Source of the DNA: Paratinospora sagittata
Taxonomy: Eukaryota; Streptophyta; Magnoliopsida; Ranunculales; Menispermaceae
Length of the DNA: 64,000 bases
Assembly (NCBI GenBank): GCA_035771175.1
Contig: CM069597.1
Span: forward strand, 46,203,212 to 46,267,211
Direction: 5' to 3'
Shown: piece by piece, positions 1 to 9,762 of the stretch
Position numbering within the stretch: position 1 is the first letter of the stretch
Layout: every line of letters begins with the position of its first letter
Program-made: the position numbers and the translations under genes
The notes under the pieces: generated by a model
Databases searched by the model: none
Seen by the model: only the letters and a program-made list of their open reading frames with translations
Told to the model about the DNA's origin: nothing

Positions 1-1
1 T

Positions 2-703
2 CATGACGGATGGGCAAAGTATTTGCATCTAGCCGAGTTTGCATACAACAACAGCTACCAAACTAGTATCGGCATGGCACCATACGAGGCTCTCTATGGT
101 CGGCCTTGCAGATCTCCGATATGCTGGTTAGATATGGCAGATCGACCGCAGTTAGGCCCTGAACTAGTACAAGAGACTTCTGAAAAGATCACACTCGTAA
201 AGGAACGGCTTTGTGTTGCACAAAGTCGACAGAAGAGCTATGCTGACAAGCGGCGACAACCTCTAGAATTTGATAAGGGGGACTTTGTTTTTCTGAAAGT
301 CCAGCCCACAAGAGGTGTCAAACGCTTTGGGATCAAAGGCAAGCTCTCCCCGCGATATATCGGTCCATTTCCGATCATTGAACGTATTGGCAAACTTGCT
401 TATCGTCTGTCCCTTCCATCATCCATGCCTAAGGTTCATGACGTTTTTCACGTATCTATGCTTCGCAAGTATCGTCCTGATCCTTCGCATATCATCCCTT
501 TAGTCGAGGTTCGAGTTGAGGAAGGAAATACGTACCAGGAGAAAGCAATCCAGATTTTAGATAGAAAAACTCAAGAACTACGGCGCCGTAGCATACCACT
601 TGTGAAAGTGCTCTGGGATCACCACGGCGTAGAGGAAGCAACATGGGAACTAGAATCAACAATTAAACAAAAATACCCTGAATTGTTTTCTAGCACCAAC
701 TGA
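2..703 (+). CDS. Retrotransposon integrase C-terminus with GPY/F module and chromodomain (partial)
   Basis: The open frame enters from the left edge (reading HDGWAKYLHLAEFAYNN) and stops at 701-703, so the apparent start near 23 is not a real start. In order it shows the end of the integrase catalytic core (AEFAYNNSYQTS, then APYEALYGRPCRSP), a GPY/F module (SPRYIGPFPI followed by HDVFHVSMLRKY) and a C-terminal chromodomain-like segment (VLWDHHGVEEATWE). Integrase inserts the cDNA copy into host chromatin; in chromoviruses the terminal chromodomain is thought to steer insertion to heterochromatin. There is no frameshift or internal stop in the visible 233 codons. Confidence 0.93.
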   Translation, partial: HDGWAKYLHLAEFAYNNSYQTSIGMAPYEALYGRPCRSPICWLDMADRPQLGPELVQETSEKITLVKERLCVAQSRQKSYADKRRQPLEFDKGDFVFLKVQPTRGVKRFGIKGKLSPRYIGPFPIIERIGKLAYRLSLPSSMPKVHDVFHVSMLRKYRPDPSHIIPLVEVRVEEGNTYQEKAIQILDRKTQELRRRSIPLVKVLWDHHGVEEATWELESTIKQKYPELFSSTN

Positions 704-928
704 TGAAGTGATACGTTGTATTATTTTCCCTTATCAATATCAGGATGAAACATTGTTTACACCTATCTTAATACATTGTTTCACTTCAAGAACTACCAGA
801 TGTCTGAAAATAATCTCAATGGATAGAGTATTGCACACATGCAGTGGCCTCATTCACAGCCAGCGGCTACTTCTCAAACCGCCAACCCCCATCACTACTT
901 GACTTGATTTCGAGGGCGAAATCCCTTT

Positions 929-941
929 AAGGGGGGTAGAG
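929..941 (+). promoter_or_regulatory. Polypurine tract of the Ty3 element
   Basis: The purine-rich run AAGGGGGGTAGAG (one T) ends immediately before the TG of the LTR. This is the expected site for the RNase H-resistant primer of plus-strand DNA synthesis, and its position fixes the left edge of the LTR. Confidence 0.8.
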
Positions 942-2167
942 TGTAATACCCTGTATTTCACAAAAAAAAAAAAAAAATTACTATTTGAAATTTTTACTAT
1001 TTGGGCAACGCCCGAACGTTCAGGCGCATCCCAGAACGTTCAGGCGCATGCCAGAACGTTCAGGCGCCTGCCAGAACGTTCAGACGTCTGCCAGAACGTT
1101 CGGGCGCACAAAATCTCTATATAAGAAACCTCCTCATTTCTCATTTCTCACACCAAATCACCTTCTCTTGTGATTTTTCTTCTCCTTTCTACGCATTCTA
1201 AGTTTTTAGTCTTTGAGACTCCCGGTGCGGTGCAACATATTTCTGTCCGGAAGAGAGCGCCAGATCTGAAAGCGGTGCAACGAAGTTCCGTCCGGAGAAT
1301 AGCACCAGATCTGAAGGTGGGGAATGAAACATAGGTTTGCGTGTTTTATAACTTTTATTAAAGTTTACATTCAATTATTATTATGTCTACTATTCATTTA
1401 CACTGCATTATGTCAAAAATGTTATGACCTAAATGTTATAACTTTGCACGTCGTGATACCGACCCTGATAAGGTTCACAAGACGTTGCCAAAGTCAGTCT
1501 AAATGTCAAGAAAGACCAGACCAGTAAACTAGACCAGTTCATGCATTGGCATCATACATATCACCACCTAGGGACGTATATGGTTTATGACTCATAGAAT
1601 AGTTAGAAGCATTGCTCACTATTCATTATATTTCTCTGGAGAAGGACGTACATGAGAACCCGGCTACACCCGGGGAGGGACATCAGTACGTGAATTCAGA
1701 GCATCGTTCCTGTACATGAATTCAGGCGATGTACGCTCATCAAACCATTAATACGTGACGGTGTCATGCATACATTCATATTGATTGATTATGATGCTCA
1801 CATGTGTAATTTAAGATATTTGATATTGAAGTATGCTTTATTAATTGTTATACTCATGCACTATTTACCCACTGAGCGCGTTAAGCTCACTCCAATATTA
1901 TCAAATCTTTCACAGGAAATTAGGGTGGACTGGGTGCAGGTTATGGGGCCCACATTTTGTACCCTTTGTATGCATCATTGGAGATTTTGGGAGTATGTTC
2001 CCTTGACCATTTTATGTACAAAAGTATTCTGAATTATATGAAATCAGATTTGTACTGTGTACCGTATTTCCGCTGCGCACTCTGTTATTACCATTATGAT
2101 TGTTCCAAATGCACGCCCCGTCCGAGAGTGTACCGCCGGTTTAGGCGCGTCCGGGCGGGGTGTGACA
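942..2167 (+). repeat. 3' LTR of the Ty3 chromovirus
   Basis: The LTR begins TGTAATACCC directly after the polypurine tract and ends GGGTGTGACA at 2167, giving TG...CA borders and about 1226 bp. U3 contains a 20-bp tandem array (about 1008-1107) and a TATATAA box at 1118-1124. The same family left the solo LTRs at 27318-28639 and 46813-48208; shared blocks include the sequence around GTTTGCGTGT and the GAGAACCC...GGACAT blocks. No gene lies in it; short open frames are incidental. Confidence 0.88.
1008..1107 (+). promoter_or_regulatory. Five-unit 20-bp array in LTR U3, upstream of TATA
   Basis: The 8-bp palindrome GAACGTTC occurs five times at an exact 20-bp period, beginning at 1014, 1034, 1054, 1074 and 1094. 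Each is followed by a GC-rich spacer of the type AGGCGCATGCCA. The array ends about 17 bp before the TATA box, where an enhancer of the retrotransposon promoter would sit. That role is inference; the periodicity and palindromes are directly visible. Confidence 0.75.
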
Positions 2168-3102
2168 TTTTACCTCTTTTTTAGATGATTTTTTATGCTA
2201 AAATCTTTGGTGTTATTTTGTTGTATTTTAGTTTGGGAATTATTCTGAAATTGTAGAATTTACTTCTTTACAACCATCGATTTTCTCAACAACTTGAACA
2301 CGGTGGGATGCTACAAAACTCCAAAACCAACTTATCTCTTCAAGTTTTCTCTCAAATCATTTAGTTAAAAAACAACTTGTGAGGTCTGATAGTGGAGAAT
2401 GAGAAAAACAGTATTTACATATATTCTAACAAGAGTTTGTAGCAGAAGAGAAAGACAACCTCTTTTGAATAAACCAAGTACATAAACAAGGTGATGCAAT
2501 GTTGACCTGTTGGGTGCAACTTTATCTCTGTTTGATTGTTATTGTTTAGTTCTCTTGTGTTAGGTATGCAAGCAAGTTTGTTTGTTGGGGATGAAAGTGG
2601 AATGATAAATAGAATTGCAGAGAGGTCTTCTTCGCAAGGAGAGGTTATAATATTGAGTCACTTTGCTGTTGGTTTGAACAAAGACAAGGCTTTGTTTACA
2701 AACTCTTGAATGTCATAAAGCTCATCCTCTCATCCTTGAATTTCTATTTCTAATAATTCAGAATATTCTTAAGTTTTGAAGGCATTTATGTACTTCAAAT
2801 AACTAATTAACCAAATTTTTTTCATCATATTTTCAGCCTAAGTTTTGGGAATCCTATCATATTATCAGCCACTTCGGTTGAAAAAAATGTTCTTGGTTTA
2901 CATTTTTTTTAATATTTTCTTTTTTGTATTTTGTGGTTGATATAATATATTAGGTGGAAGAAGAAGATATACAATAATTTTCAAATAATTTTTTTAAAAC
3001 TTTTATTTTATAAGTCTGTAAAAATTTAAAATAGAATATGGCAGATTTATATAAAATAAATAAATAAAATTTGAAAAATAATTTAAAATCAAATTATATT
3101 AT
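2168..3102. other. AT-rich intergenic stretch, no gene recognised
   Basis: Low-complexity AT-rich sequence with no open frame that I recognise. It may include the interior of the CACTA-like element whose end lies at 3487, but I could not find a matching left terminus. Confidence 0.5.
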
Positions 3103-3487
3103 TTGCGACGGAACACGCCGTCGCTATATATTACAATTCGTCGCAACAAAGAGGAGAATAGCAACGAAATTTATCTTTTGCGACAACTAAATGGTTGCTA
3201 AAGGATTATAAACAACGTGGAGTATCTTGTCGCTGTAAAAGGATCTATTTGCGACATCATAGCTTGTCGCTAAATGGAGCTTTGGCGATCAAATATTAAT
3301 CGTCGCTAATAATTTCTGCGACGAACTTAACGCAAATATCGCCGCATGTATCTACGACAGTGAATTGGCAACGTTGAAAAAATGTCGCTACAGGTATTTG
3401 CGACGAATCTACAACGTTTAGCAACGAAATGATAACTTCTAGCGGCAAAAAAAGTTGTCGCTAAAAGCCAAAAAAACTTCTGTAGTG
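3103..3487. mobile_element. CACTA-type DNA transposon end with subterminal repeats
   Basis: About fifteen short motifs of the type TTGCGACGA / TGTCGCTA alternate in both orientations from 3103 to about 3465. The block ends with CTTCTGTAGTG at 3487, the reverse complement of a CACTA terminus (CACTACAGAAG). Dense subterminal repeats next to a CACTA inverted repeat are the signature of plant CACTA (En/Spm-like) elements, where they bind transposase. Only this end is recognisable; a partner starting CACTAC was not found to the left, and no transposase is visible, so this is a truncated or non-autonomous copy. Confidence 0.7.
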
Positions 3488-3809
3488 GTGTTCAAAGGCA
3501 ACTTGTCTGTTTTATTTCGATGATTTTAGTCTTTTTAAACCAAAAAATATATTTTGAATACAAAAATAACTACCAAAAACACTTTTTAAATGAAGTTATC
3601 AAACCAATTATCAACAACTTTTTGTAAGCATTTTATTTCCTAAACACTTTTATAAAAGTTATAATAAGCTCATTGTATATATGGAATTATACAATCATGA
3701 ATGTAGAACCATGATATCTTAAACTACGTTTTAGAATTGAAGATGTTAGTTGTGGTAGCTTTTCTCCATATCAGTTATATATTCGTAGTTGGAAGAAAGG
3801 TGTATGTAT

Positions 3810-4501
3810 TAAGGGTGTTCATTAACCCGACCGAACTGAACTCTAGTATTAGTTTAATAGTCATAAATTTTACAATTACATATTTATGATTTAGAGCTTT
3901 AGTAATTTCAAAAAAAAAAAACTTATTAATGCGGAGCTTAACCATCATAATAACTTAAAATTTTTTTATTTTATTTATCTTTTTTATGTCTTTTTTGGCT
4001 TGACCGTGTACTTGTGTCTTTTATTCATTATATCTTATCCGTTTTTATGTGTATTTTTTTAACTATTCGATAAGAATTTTCAGTAACCATTGACATTTTT
4101 TAGTAATGTAAAAGTAAACTCCTGTGATAGGTTATGCCCATATCAAGTTTTAAAGATGTAAACCAACAAGAAAATTGGATCATCATCATAAGCATGAATT
4201 TCATAATCACCAATCTAAGTTATTGTAATAGCATACTGTAAATATTGGATAAAAGAAAAGGGTCTCCATAATTTGTTTTGTATGAATTATTTCGTAAATT
4301 ATTGTTCGAAATTACTAAAATTAGACCTAAGTCCAACCTGATCTACAGACCTAACCCAAACCCAAACCGAACCCAAACTATTTGGGTTGGGTCGAAGAAT
4401 AGATTGGGTTGGGTTAGATTTCAAATTTAGCAACCTGAACTATTTCAGTTGGAATAAATTTTTGCCTTAAACCGACCCAACATAACCCATGTACACCCCT
4501 A
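3810..4501. mobile_element. hAT-like MITE with perfect 8-bp target duplication
   Basis: The element starts TAAGGGTGTTCATTAACCC and ends with the complement of TAGGGGTGTACATGGGTTA, giving imperfect terminal inverted repeats. It is flanked on both sides by GTATGTAT (3802-3809 and 4502-4509). An 8-bp target duplication with TA(A/G)GGGTGT ends is typical of the hAT superfamily. The 692-bp interior is AT-rich with GGGTTGGGTC-like blocks and has no transposase frame, so it is non-autonomous. Confidence 0.82.
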
Positions 4502-4509
4502 GTATGTAT

Positions 4510-5442
4510 AATTTCTAATATGAAGATAAAAATTTACTAATATAATTTTTTTCTTCTCTTCAACTAATAAATTGAGTTTATATGTAAGGGTTTACTATTG
4601 GAATAAGGTTTTCAATTTTCCTAACTCAATTGACTTTTTTTTTTCCTAATTACATGTCACCTGAGTTCACTACATAAATAAGCTTCTTCCATTATATGTA
4701 GACTCTAATATGAGCATTCTAATCCTTCTTATAATCTAATTTATTAGATTTATATTATAATTAATCTTAAAAAGTTTTACGTTAGTTGTTAAGTACATAA
4801 GGCACCCGTCCTTTTCATATAATTCACAATAACGAATTATTAATTGTTTTTGTTTAAGAAATCACTTAAACTTATATTCTTACAATGTACATATGGGTAG
4901 ACCATCAACTTTGAGAATGCTTATATATATACATGGATACTTATCAGAGGAATGAAAAATATAATTATTTAATAAGTATTAGACTCAAAGAAATTTAAAA
5001 AAAATAAAGAAATCATCATGTATATGCAATCCAGTGACTTACAGAATATAAAGGGGGTGTGATTTTAATCTTGTGTTTCTTAGCTAGTAATGAAGTTTGT
5101 GTTTGTTAAATATGCTTATACATAAAGAGCAAATAGAAATGAATGCACCTACAAAAATATGGTTTTACCTAGTGCTCACTTTGCTATAAATCCAAATGAA
5201 ATGTATACATGATATAATACAAACACCCTATTTATCTTCTTAATATATATATATAACAAATCAATTATTGTAAAAAAATCAAAATCATTAGTTCTCTGCC
5301 AGGCAAAAATAAAGTCCATAATATAACAAGCCAGCCCCCTTCAAAAAATAAAAAACTAAAATCAAATAAAAAATATAAGGCTACATTTAGTTTATGATTT
5401 AGATACAGTTTTCTATTTCTATAAATTTAGAAACACAACTAA
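4510..5442. other. AT-rich intergenic stretch
   Basis: No gene or well-bounded element is seen. Near 5380-5440 a segment reading CTACATTTAGTTTATGATTT resembles one end of the MITE family seen at 7300-7506 and in citrate synthase intron 14, but no second end is present. Confidence 0.5.
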
Positions 5443-5593
5443 CAAGCAATTGATTCGGTGGTGCAACGATGGCTCGAGAAAACAAAAGTACTTAGGTTCG
5501 AGTCTAGGCACCATTAGTTTCCCTTCAATGTCATATGAATTGATGGGGGGAATTAGTCAAGCTTTGTCTCGAGCTTAAGGGCTCGGATACCCG
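5443..5593 (+). mobile_element. Possible tRNA-derived SINE
   Basis: A B-box-like GGTTCGAGTCT (5495-5505) lies about 34 bases after an A-box-like stretch near 5451-5461, the spacing of an internal RNA polymerase III promoter. The surrounding sequence (GGTGGTGCAACGATGG ... TAGGCACC) looks like a decayed tRNA head. It does not fold as a functional tRNA by eye, and no poly(A/T) tail is clear, so the assignment is tentative. Confidence 0.35.
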
Positions 5594-6516
5594 TAAGGGT
5601 GACAATTTGGCCTAAGGCCCATAGGTCCAACCAGGTTCGATTAAAATTAGGAGTGTAAGTAACCCAACCGACTCGACCTGATCCAACCAAACCCGACCAT
5701 TTCAGGTCGGGTTGGGTTGGTCGAGTTAATTTTTTAACAATCCGAGTCGACTCGACCTCTTAAAATTTTATGTATATATATGAGTCCATCCACATTCTCA
5801 TAAGTCAAGTTTAAGAGTAATTTGACTTGTACATATATGAGCTCTCCCAAAAAGAGAAATCTCATCTTTTAAAGCTTAAATAGTAATTTAATAAGTTGGA
5901 TACATGATAATTCAACATATTTTATTACTAATATAAGCTTAAATAGTAGTTATTAAGTTTTAAAAAAATTAGATTATTTAATAGGGACCAACTCGACCTA
6001 TCCTACCCAACCTCATCGGGTCGGGTGGGCTATAGGACAAAAATTCGACCCGACCCGATTTCACTCATAATCAAAATGGCCTAACCCAAACTCAAGTTCA
6101 ATTATTATATGAGTATGCTCGGTCTGGTCCCAAAACTTATTGGATGAGGTCGAGATTATATAGTTAAACCCAGCCCGGCCCAAAAGCCCGCTCATAGGCT
6201 CAAAATAAATATAATATATTTATTTATTTAAAAATCTATAAATAATATTTTTTATTTATATGTTTTATTTAATTATTGAATTGAATTTTATATTTTAATT
6301 TAATTTTTTAAACTTTTAGTATTTTTTATTATATTATGGGTCAAAAGCCAAATTTAAGGCCCGATCCAAAGACCTAATTTATATAACTCTTAAATTGAAT
6401 TTGAGCCAAAGCTTTTTAATATCAACTTGGCGTGTAATTTTTTAGGCCCAACTTGGCCCAATATTATTTAAGGCTCGGCCCAGGTCTGCCATAGTAGGCC
6501 GAAATTATCACATCTA
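5594..6516. mobile_element. Possible larger hAT-like element hosting a nested MITE
   Basis: The left end TAAGGGTGACAATTTGGCC and the complement of the right end TTAGATGTGATAATTTCGGCC are similar, and both are followed by GGCC(T/C)-rich blocks. This suggests one element split by the MITE at 5648-6069. I could not find a matching 8-bp target duplication, so the borders are uncertain. Confidence 0.35.
5648..6069. mobile_element. hAT-like MITE, 422 bp, nested
   Basis: The left end TAGGAGTGTAAGTAACCC and the complement of the right end TATGAGTGAAATCGGG form imperfect inverted repeats. The flanks ATTAAAAT (5640-5647) and ATCAAAAT (6070-6077) agree at seven of eight bases, the expected hAT-type duplication with one later change. 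The interior has GGGTCGGGTTGGG-type blocks near both ends and no coding capacity. Confidence 0.68.
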
Positions 6517-6720
6517 AAAAAATAGATAAGCCAAAAGACTATTGTATCTATTCAAAAAAAAAATTAGAAACATAAAAATGCATTTCGTTCGTTAAAATTT
6601 AAAAAATAGTTTTTTAAAATTTATTTTAAAAACATACTATTTTCTTAAAATGTAAAAATATTATTTTTTTAGTTTTCATTTTAAACTTCTCTTTTGGGAG
6701 AAAATAATAATAAAACAAAA

Positions 6721-7130
6721 GCATGAGAATGCACCACGTGGCACTGTTACATTAGGCGCTTTTGGTTTCATTGACTTGGTAGAGGTCTCTTCCGCATCGA
6801 GCAAAATTCCCAAATCTGAACGGCCTGAGTGACCGACACGTCACACGGGGCATGGTTTGTTGGTTCCCGCTAAGGAAACGCGGAGAACTGATGTCATGCG
6901 TCCGTGCAGTCGCCACGTGGAAAGTTCGCAAGTGTCAGGAATCGTGGCAGCAAAGAGAGGGCCGGCACAGCCGGCACGTATGTCGTGCGCTCCCTGGCTC
7001 ATGTAAACACCAAATCACACAAAATCAAATCAAATAAATCACGTATCTGTTCCACGTGCGTCTCGCACGGTTACAACATTGCACGGAAAATTCGAATCCG
7101 CGTCTCGTACGTGTATCTCTCGTGCACTGT
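6721..7130. promoter_or_regulatory. GC-rich segment with clustered ACGT/G-box elements
   Basis: In contrast to its AT-rich surroundings, this stretch holds ACGT-core boxes at short intervals: CCACGTGGC near 6733, ACACGTCAC near 6836, GCCACGTGG near 6912, CCACGTGC near 7051 and GTACGTGT near 7108. Such boxes bind bZIP and bHLH factors and are typical of plant promoters. No convincing coding frame follows, and the VQ gene starts 2 kb away. It could be a distal promoter of that gene or the stranded promoter of a lost gene. Confidence 0.45.
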
Positions 7131-7299
7131 TGGAGCCGGCTCAGGTCCTCGTTTTCTACTTTTACTTATTTACTTATACCTCCCTCTCCTTAGGCCTCTC
7201 CTTTAACAAAAAAAAAAAAAAAACAAAAGTTTTCAATATTTATTATTTTCTCTCCGCCTCTAAAAATTAAACCCTAAATTTTTATATAAAGACAAACTT

Positions 7300-7506
7300 A
7301 AGCTGTGTTTGGTTCATGATCTAAAAAATAGAATACAACTTAAAAAATAGAAATTTAAAAAATAATATTTTGTTATTACCTAAAAATAGTTTATTTTCTT
7401 TGTAAATTTTGATAAACTGTTTTCAGGTTTCAACAAACCAAATACGTATTTCATATTTTTAAATTTTTAGATACAAAAAATTATATTCAAATCATAAACT
7501 AAACAT
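7300..7506. mobile_element. Short MITE-like foldback element
   Basis: The left end GCTGTGTTTGGTTCATGAT and the complement of the right end (ATGTTTAGTTTATGATTTG) are inverted relatives around an AT-rich core, matching a common plant MITE type. No clear target duplication was found. A related element lies in citrate synthase intron 14 in both gene copies. Confidence 0.42.
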
Positions 7507-7520
7507 ATTTTTAAGAATCA

Positions 7521-9100
7521 ATCTATTTTTACTGTGCCAACACTCGTTAGTAATATTATTAATTATTTTTCATTATTAGCTTCAAAGTAGTAGCCCCCAA
7601 CTCTTTATTTCAAAATTCAACAATACCAACAATAATTTCAAATAAAATGAGCATTATCTTTAAATTATAACTAGATAGCTAATGTAAGGAATAATGATTT
7701 TAGCTTTAAAAAAAATAAAAATAAAAAGAGTAATATGTTTTTAGTAAACATTAGTCAAGTCAAACGTTCTGCATCAAAATCTATTTAATTATCTTTTCTT
7801 TCAAATAAGTGAAAATTTATCTCCTTTTTAAAATAAAGTGGGGATGGATTATGATGATTGGTTCGCATGATTTAAACTTGTATGTTGTCTCTCGTTATTA
7901 TATTCGTCTCTTTGACCTATTAGGGTCTCAAGTTGTTTTGATTCGGTGCGAACAAAGTTTATTGATATTACCTTTGATAATTTGCGTATTATTCGATTAT
8001 ACATATGTATACATGTTTATAATTAAATAGGGTTTTTGGCTATTTGTTGGGAGATTATGATTGTCTCCTGTCTTATGGTAATGAAAATATGAAAATTAAA
8101 TATAAAAAAAGGGCTTATATAGAGAGAGATAAATATATAAGACAAATGATAAAATACATAAGAAATAAAGTACACTTAGTGCCAGCAAGTGAGATACTTG
8201 CACTGAGGAATTAATAATAATAATTACGTGACAAAAAAAAAAAAAATCCATGACAGGAGCAATATGTCATTTCAACTAAAGCTCTGCCCTTGTACCTGAT
8301 TCTTAGTTGTTTATGAAAAGTACTTGTATTTTACTTTATTGTTTATTATTTTCTTTTGGTAGACTAAAATGCAATCATCCAATCCTTGCTCTTCATTTGC
8401 CAACAGCTTCTTTTCCACTTTAAGTCATTTACTTTAAATATATATATATATAAAGTAATATTAATAATATAATTCCTTCTCTATACATATGTATACCCTT
8501 CTATAAATATGAAATTATACTAGACTCCCTAATTTAAGGAATTATTCAAGCTGTCCATCTCCCACCATAAGTCTTTGTTGTTTTAGTTTTCAAATTAAAA
8601 TAAAATTTTAAAAAGTTAAAGCTTTGAAAACAATTATCTAGAAAGCAACCTATATTTTGTTAAAAAAATGTATTTCAACAAATAAAATATTTCTATATTT
8701 TCAATGTTAATCACAAATTAATCAAAGAAACACTATTTTCTAACATGATGATTTTCTTTCCTTAAAAAAACTCCAATTCATATATTCATAATCCATATTT
8801 AAATGTTGAGTCATGCCAGAAGTACAAGGGTGGAAATGCAATAAAAATATAATCACTCTCACGCCATTCTATCAATGTTAAGTTGTAATTTACATATCTC
8901 GATGTTGATCAATTGATGCAAAGGTAGTTGCATTTCCATTCCCACGTCTCCTTAGCTTTCATGTGAATCCTCATCGCCCCACCAAAAAAAAAAAACACAA
9001 AACAAAAAACAAAGTTTGATTTTTTTTATTTTTTTTTTTGTCTAATTAAGAAGGGAGGAGAATCTGAAAAACCCACAAATTGTTGAAACTAAAATCTACA
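7521..9100. other. Intergenic DNA upstream of the VQ gene
   Basis: AT-rich, with homopolymer A/T runs and no recognisable gene or well-bounded mobile element. It presumably holds the VQ gene promoter; only the TATA box at its end is convincing. Confidence 0.5.
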
Positions 9101-9102
9101 TC

Positions 9103-9109
9103 TATATAA
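9103..9109 (+). promoter_or_regulatory. TATA box of the VQ gene
   Basis: TATATAA lies 93 bp before the VQ start codon and is followed by a C/T-rich leader (CCCTCTTTCTCC...), the usual layout of a plant core promoter. Transcription would begin near 9135. Confidence 0.65.
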
Positions 9110-9201
9110 ACCCTCTTTCTCCATGTCCTCTTCCAAGCAAAACCATCTTCATCAACTTCCTCCCAATACTCCCTCTACCTCTGCAAGTTGAGTTTGCAGC
9201 A

Positions 9202-9762
9202 ATGGAAGAAATACTGATGAAATCAGGTGATCACTGTACTGAGCCTAACAATCACAAGAGAGCTTCATCGTCACCATTAACCATGCACAAGGATTCTCAA
9301 GCGATATCAAAGTTCAAGCCCAAGATCAGAATAATTCACATATTTGCACCAGAGATCATCAAAACAGATGTGGAGAATTTCAGGGAGCTAGTTCAGAGAT
9401 TGACTGGAAAGCCCACTGAAGGAAAAGCTGGTAATATAAACAGTAACAAGATGATGTGCAGGAGAATGATGAAGAAGAAGAAGAAGCAAGAATTATCATC
9501 TAGAGTTGGTTTTTGCCAGGCAGCAGTGAAGAATAATACTGTTGGATTAGTGGGTACTGATGATGATGATCAATATAATATTGCAGAGTACTGTAGTACT
9601 GGTGAGAGATTAATCAAGGATGAAGAAGAAGAAGAAGAAGAGAATTTGGGTAGCTTTTTTGGTGGGTTTGGAGATTTGGATAGGTTTATTCAAGGATTTG
9701 GTGAATTCCCTTTGCTTTCTGCAAATTCTTCCCATATGGATGAGTTAGAGGGGCATTTTTAA
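9202..9762 (+). CDS. VQ-motif protein (VQ17/18/25/26 type)
   Basis: A single-exon gene of 186 aa. The defining VQ motif FRELVQRLTG (pattern FxxxVQxLTG) is at residues 60-69, preceded by the basic-hydrophobic stretch KPKIRIIHIFAPEIIKTDV. A lysine-rich run (91-95) could serve as a nuclear signal. An acidic run (140-147) precedes a C-terminal FGGFGDLDRFIQGF segment. VQ proteins are small, usually nuclear cofactors that bind WRKY transcription factors, and some are MAP-kinase substrates. The start is chosen for the good context (CAGCAATGG) just after a TATA box and short leader. No intron, as is usual in the family. The neighbour on the right is a fibrillin 7 gene; I recall the same pairing in Arabidopsis for VQ17 and VQ25, which supports the subgroup. 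The specific WRKY partner cannot be inferred. Confidence 0.93.
   Translation: MEEILMKSGDHCTEPNNHKRASSSPLTMHKDSQAISKFKPKIRIIHIFAPEIIKTDVENFRELVQRLTGKPTEGKAGNINSNKMMCRRMMKKKKKQELSSRVGFCQAAVKNNTVGLVGTDDDDQYNIAEYCSTGERLIKDEEEEEEENLGSFFGGFGDLDRFIQGFGEFPLLSANSSHMDELEGHF

Larger units (their letters stand above)
1..2167 (+). mobile_element. 3' part of a Ty3/gypsy chromovirus LTR retrotransposon
   Basis: The window opens inside the pol gene of an LTR retrotransposon and runs through its 3' end: integrase C-terminus (2-703), a short untranslated stretch, a polypurine tract (929-941) and the 3' LTR (942-2167). Integrase as the last pol domain before the 3' LTR is the Ty3/gypsy order, and the chromodomain-like tail places it among chromoviruses, probably near the Tekay/Del group (inference). 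Gag, protease, reverse transcriptase and the 5' LTR lie outside the window, so neither the target duplication nor LTR-LTR age can be read here. The intact integrase tail suggests a fairly young insertion. Confidence 0.92.

Noticed and set aside
1008..1107. Regular 20-bp repeats with a CRISPR-like look
   Set aside because: The spacers are not unique but share the same GC-rich text, the period is too short, and the array lies in a plant LTR; it is a tandem repeat.
2560..2705. Exon-like open stretch reading [20 protein letters not shown]
   Set aside because: It looks protein-like and follows a TTAG, but I recognise no family, there is no partner exon, and stops follow at once.
5495..5505. GGTTCGAGTCT as a tRNA gene signal
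   Set aside because: No cloverleaf can be drawn by eye around it; at best it is a SINE head.
6852..7206. Overlapping open frames of 61 and 100 codons
   Set aside because: No recognisable domain, unusual composition from GC-rich DNA, and two frames equally open; better explained as promoter-like DNA.
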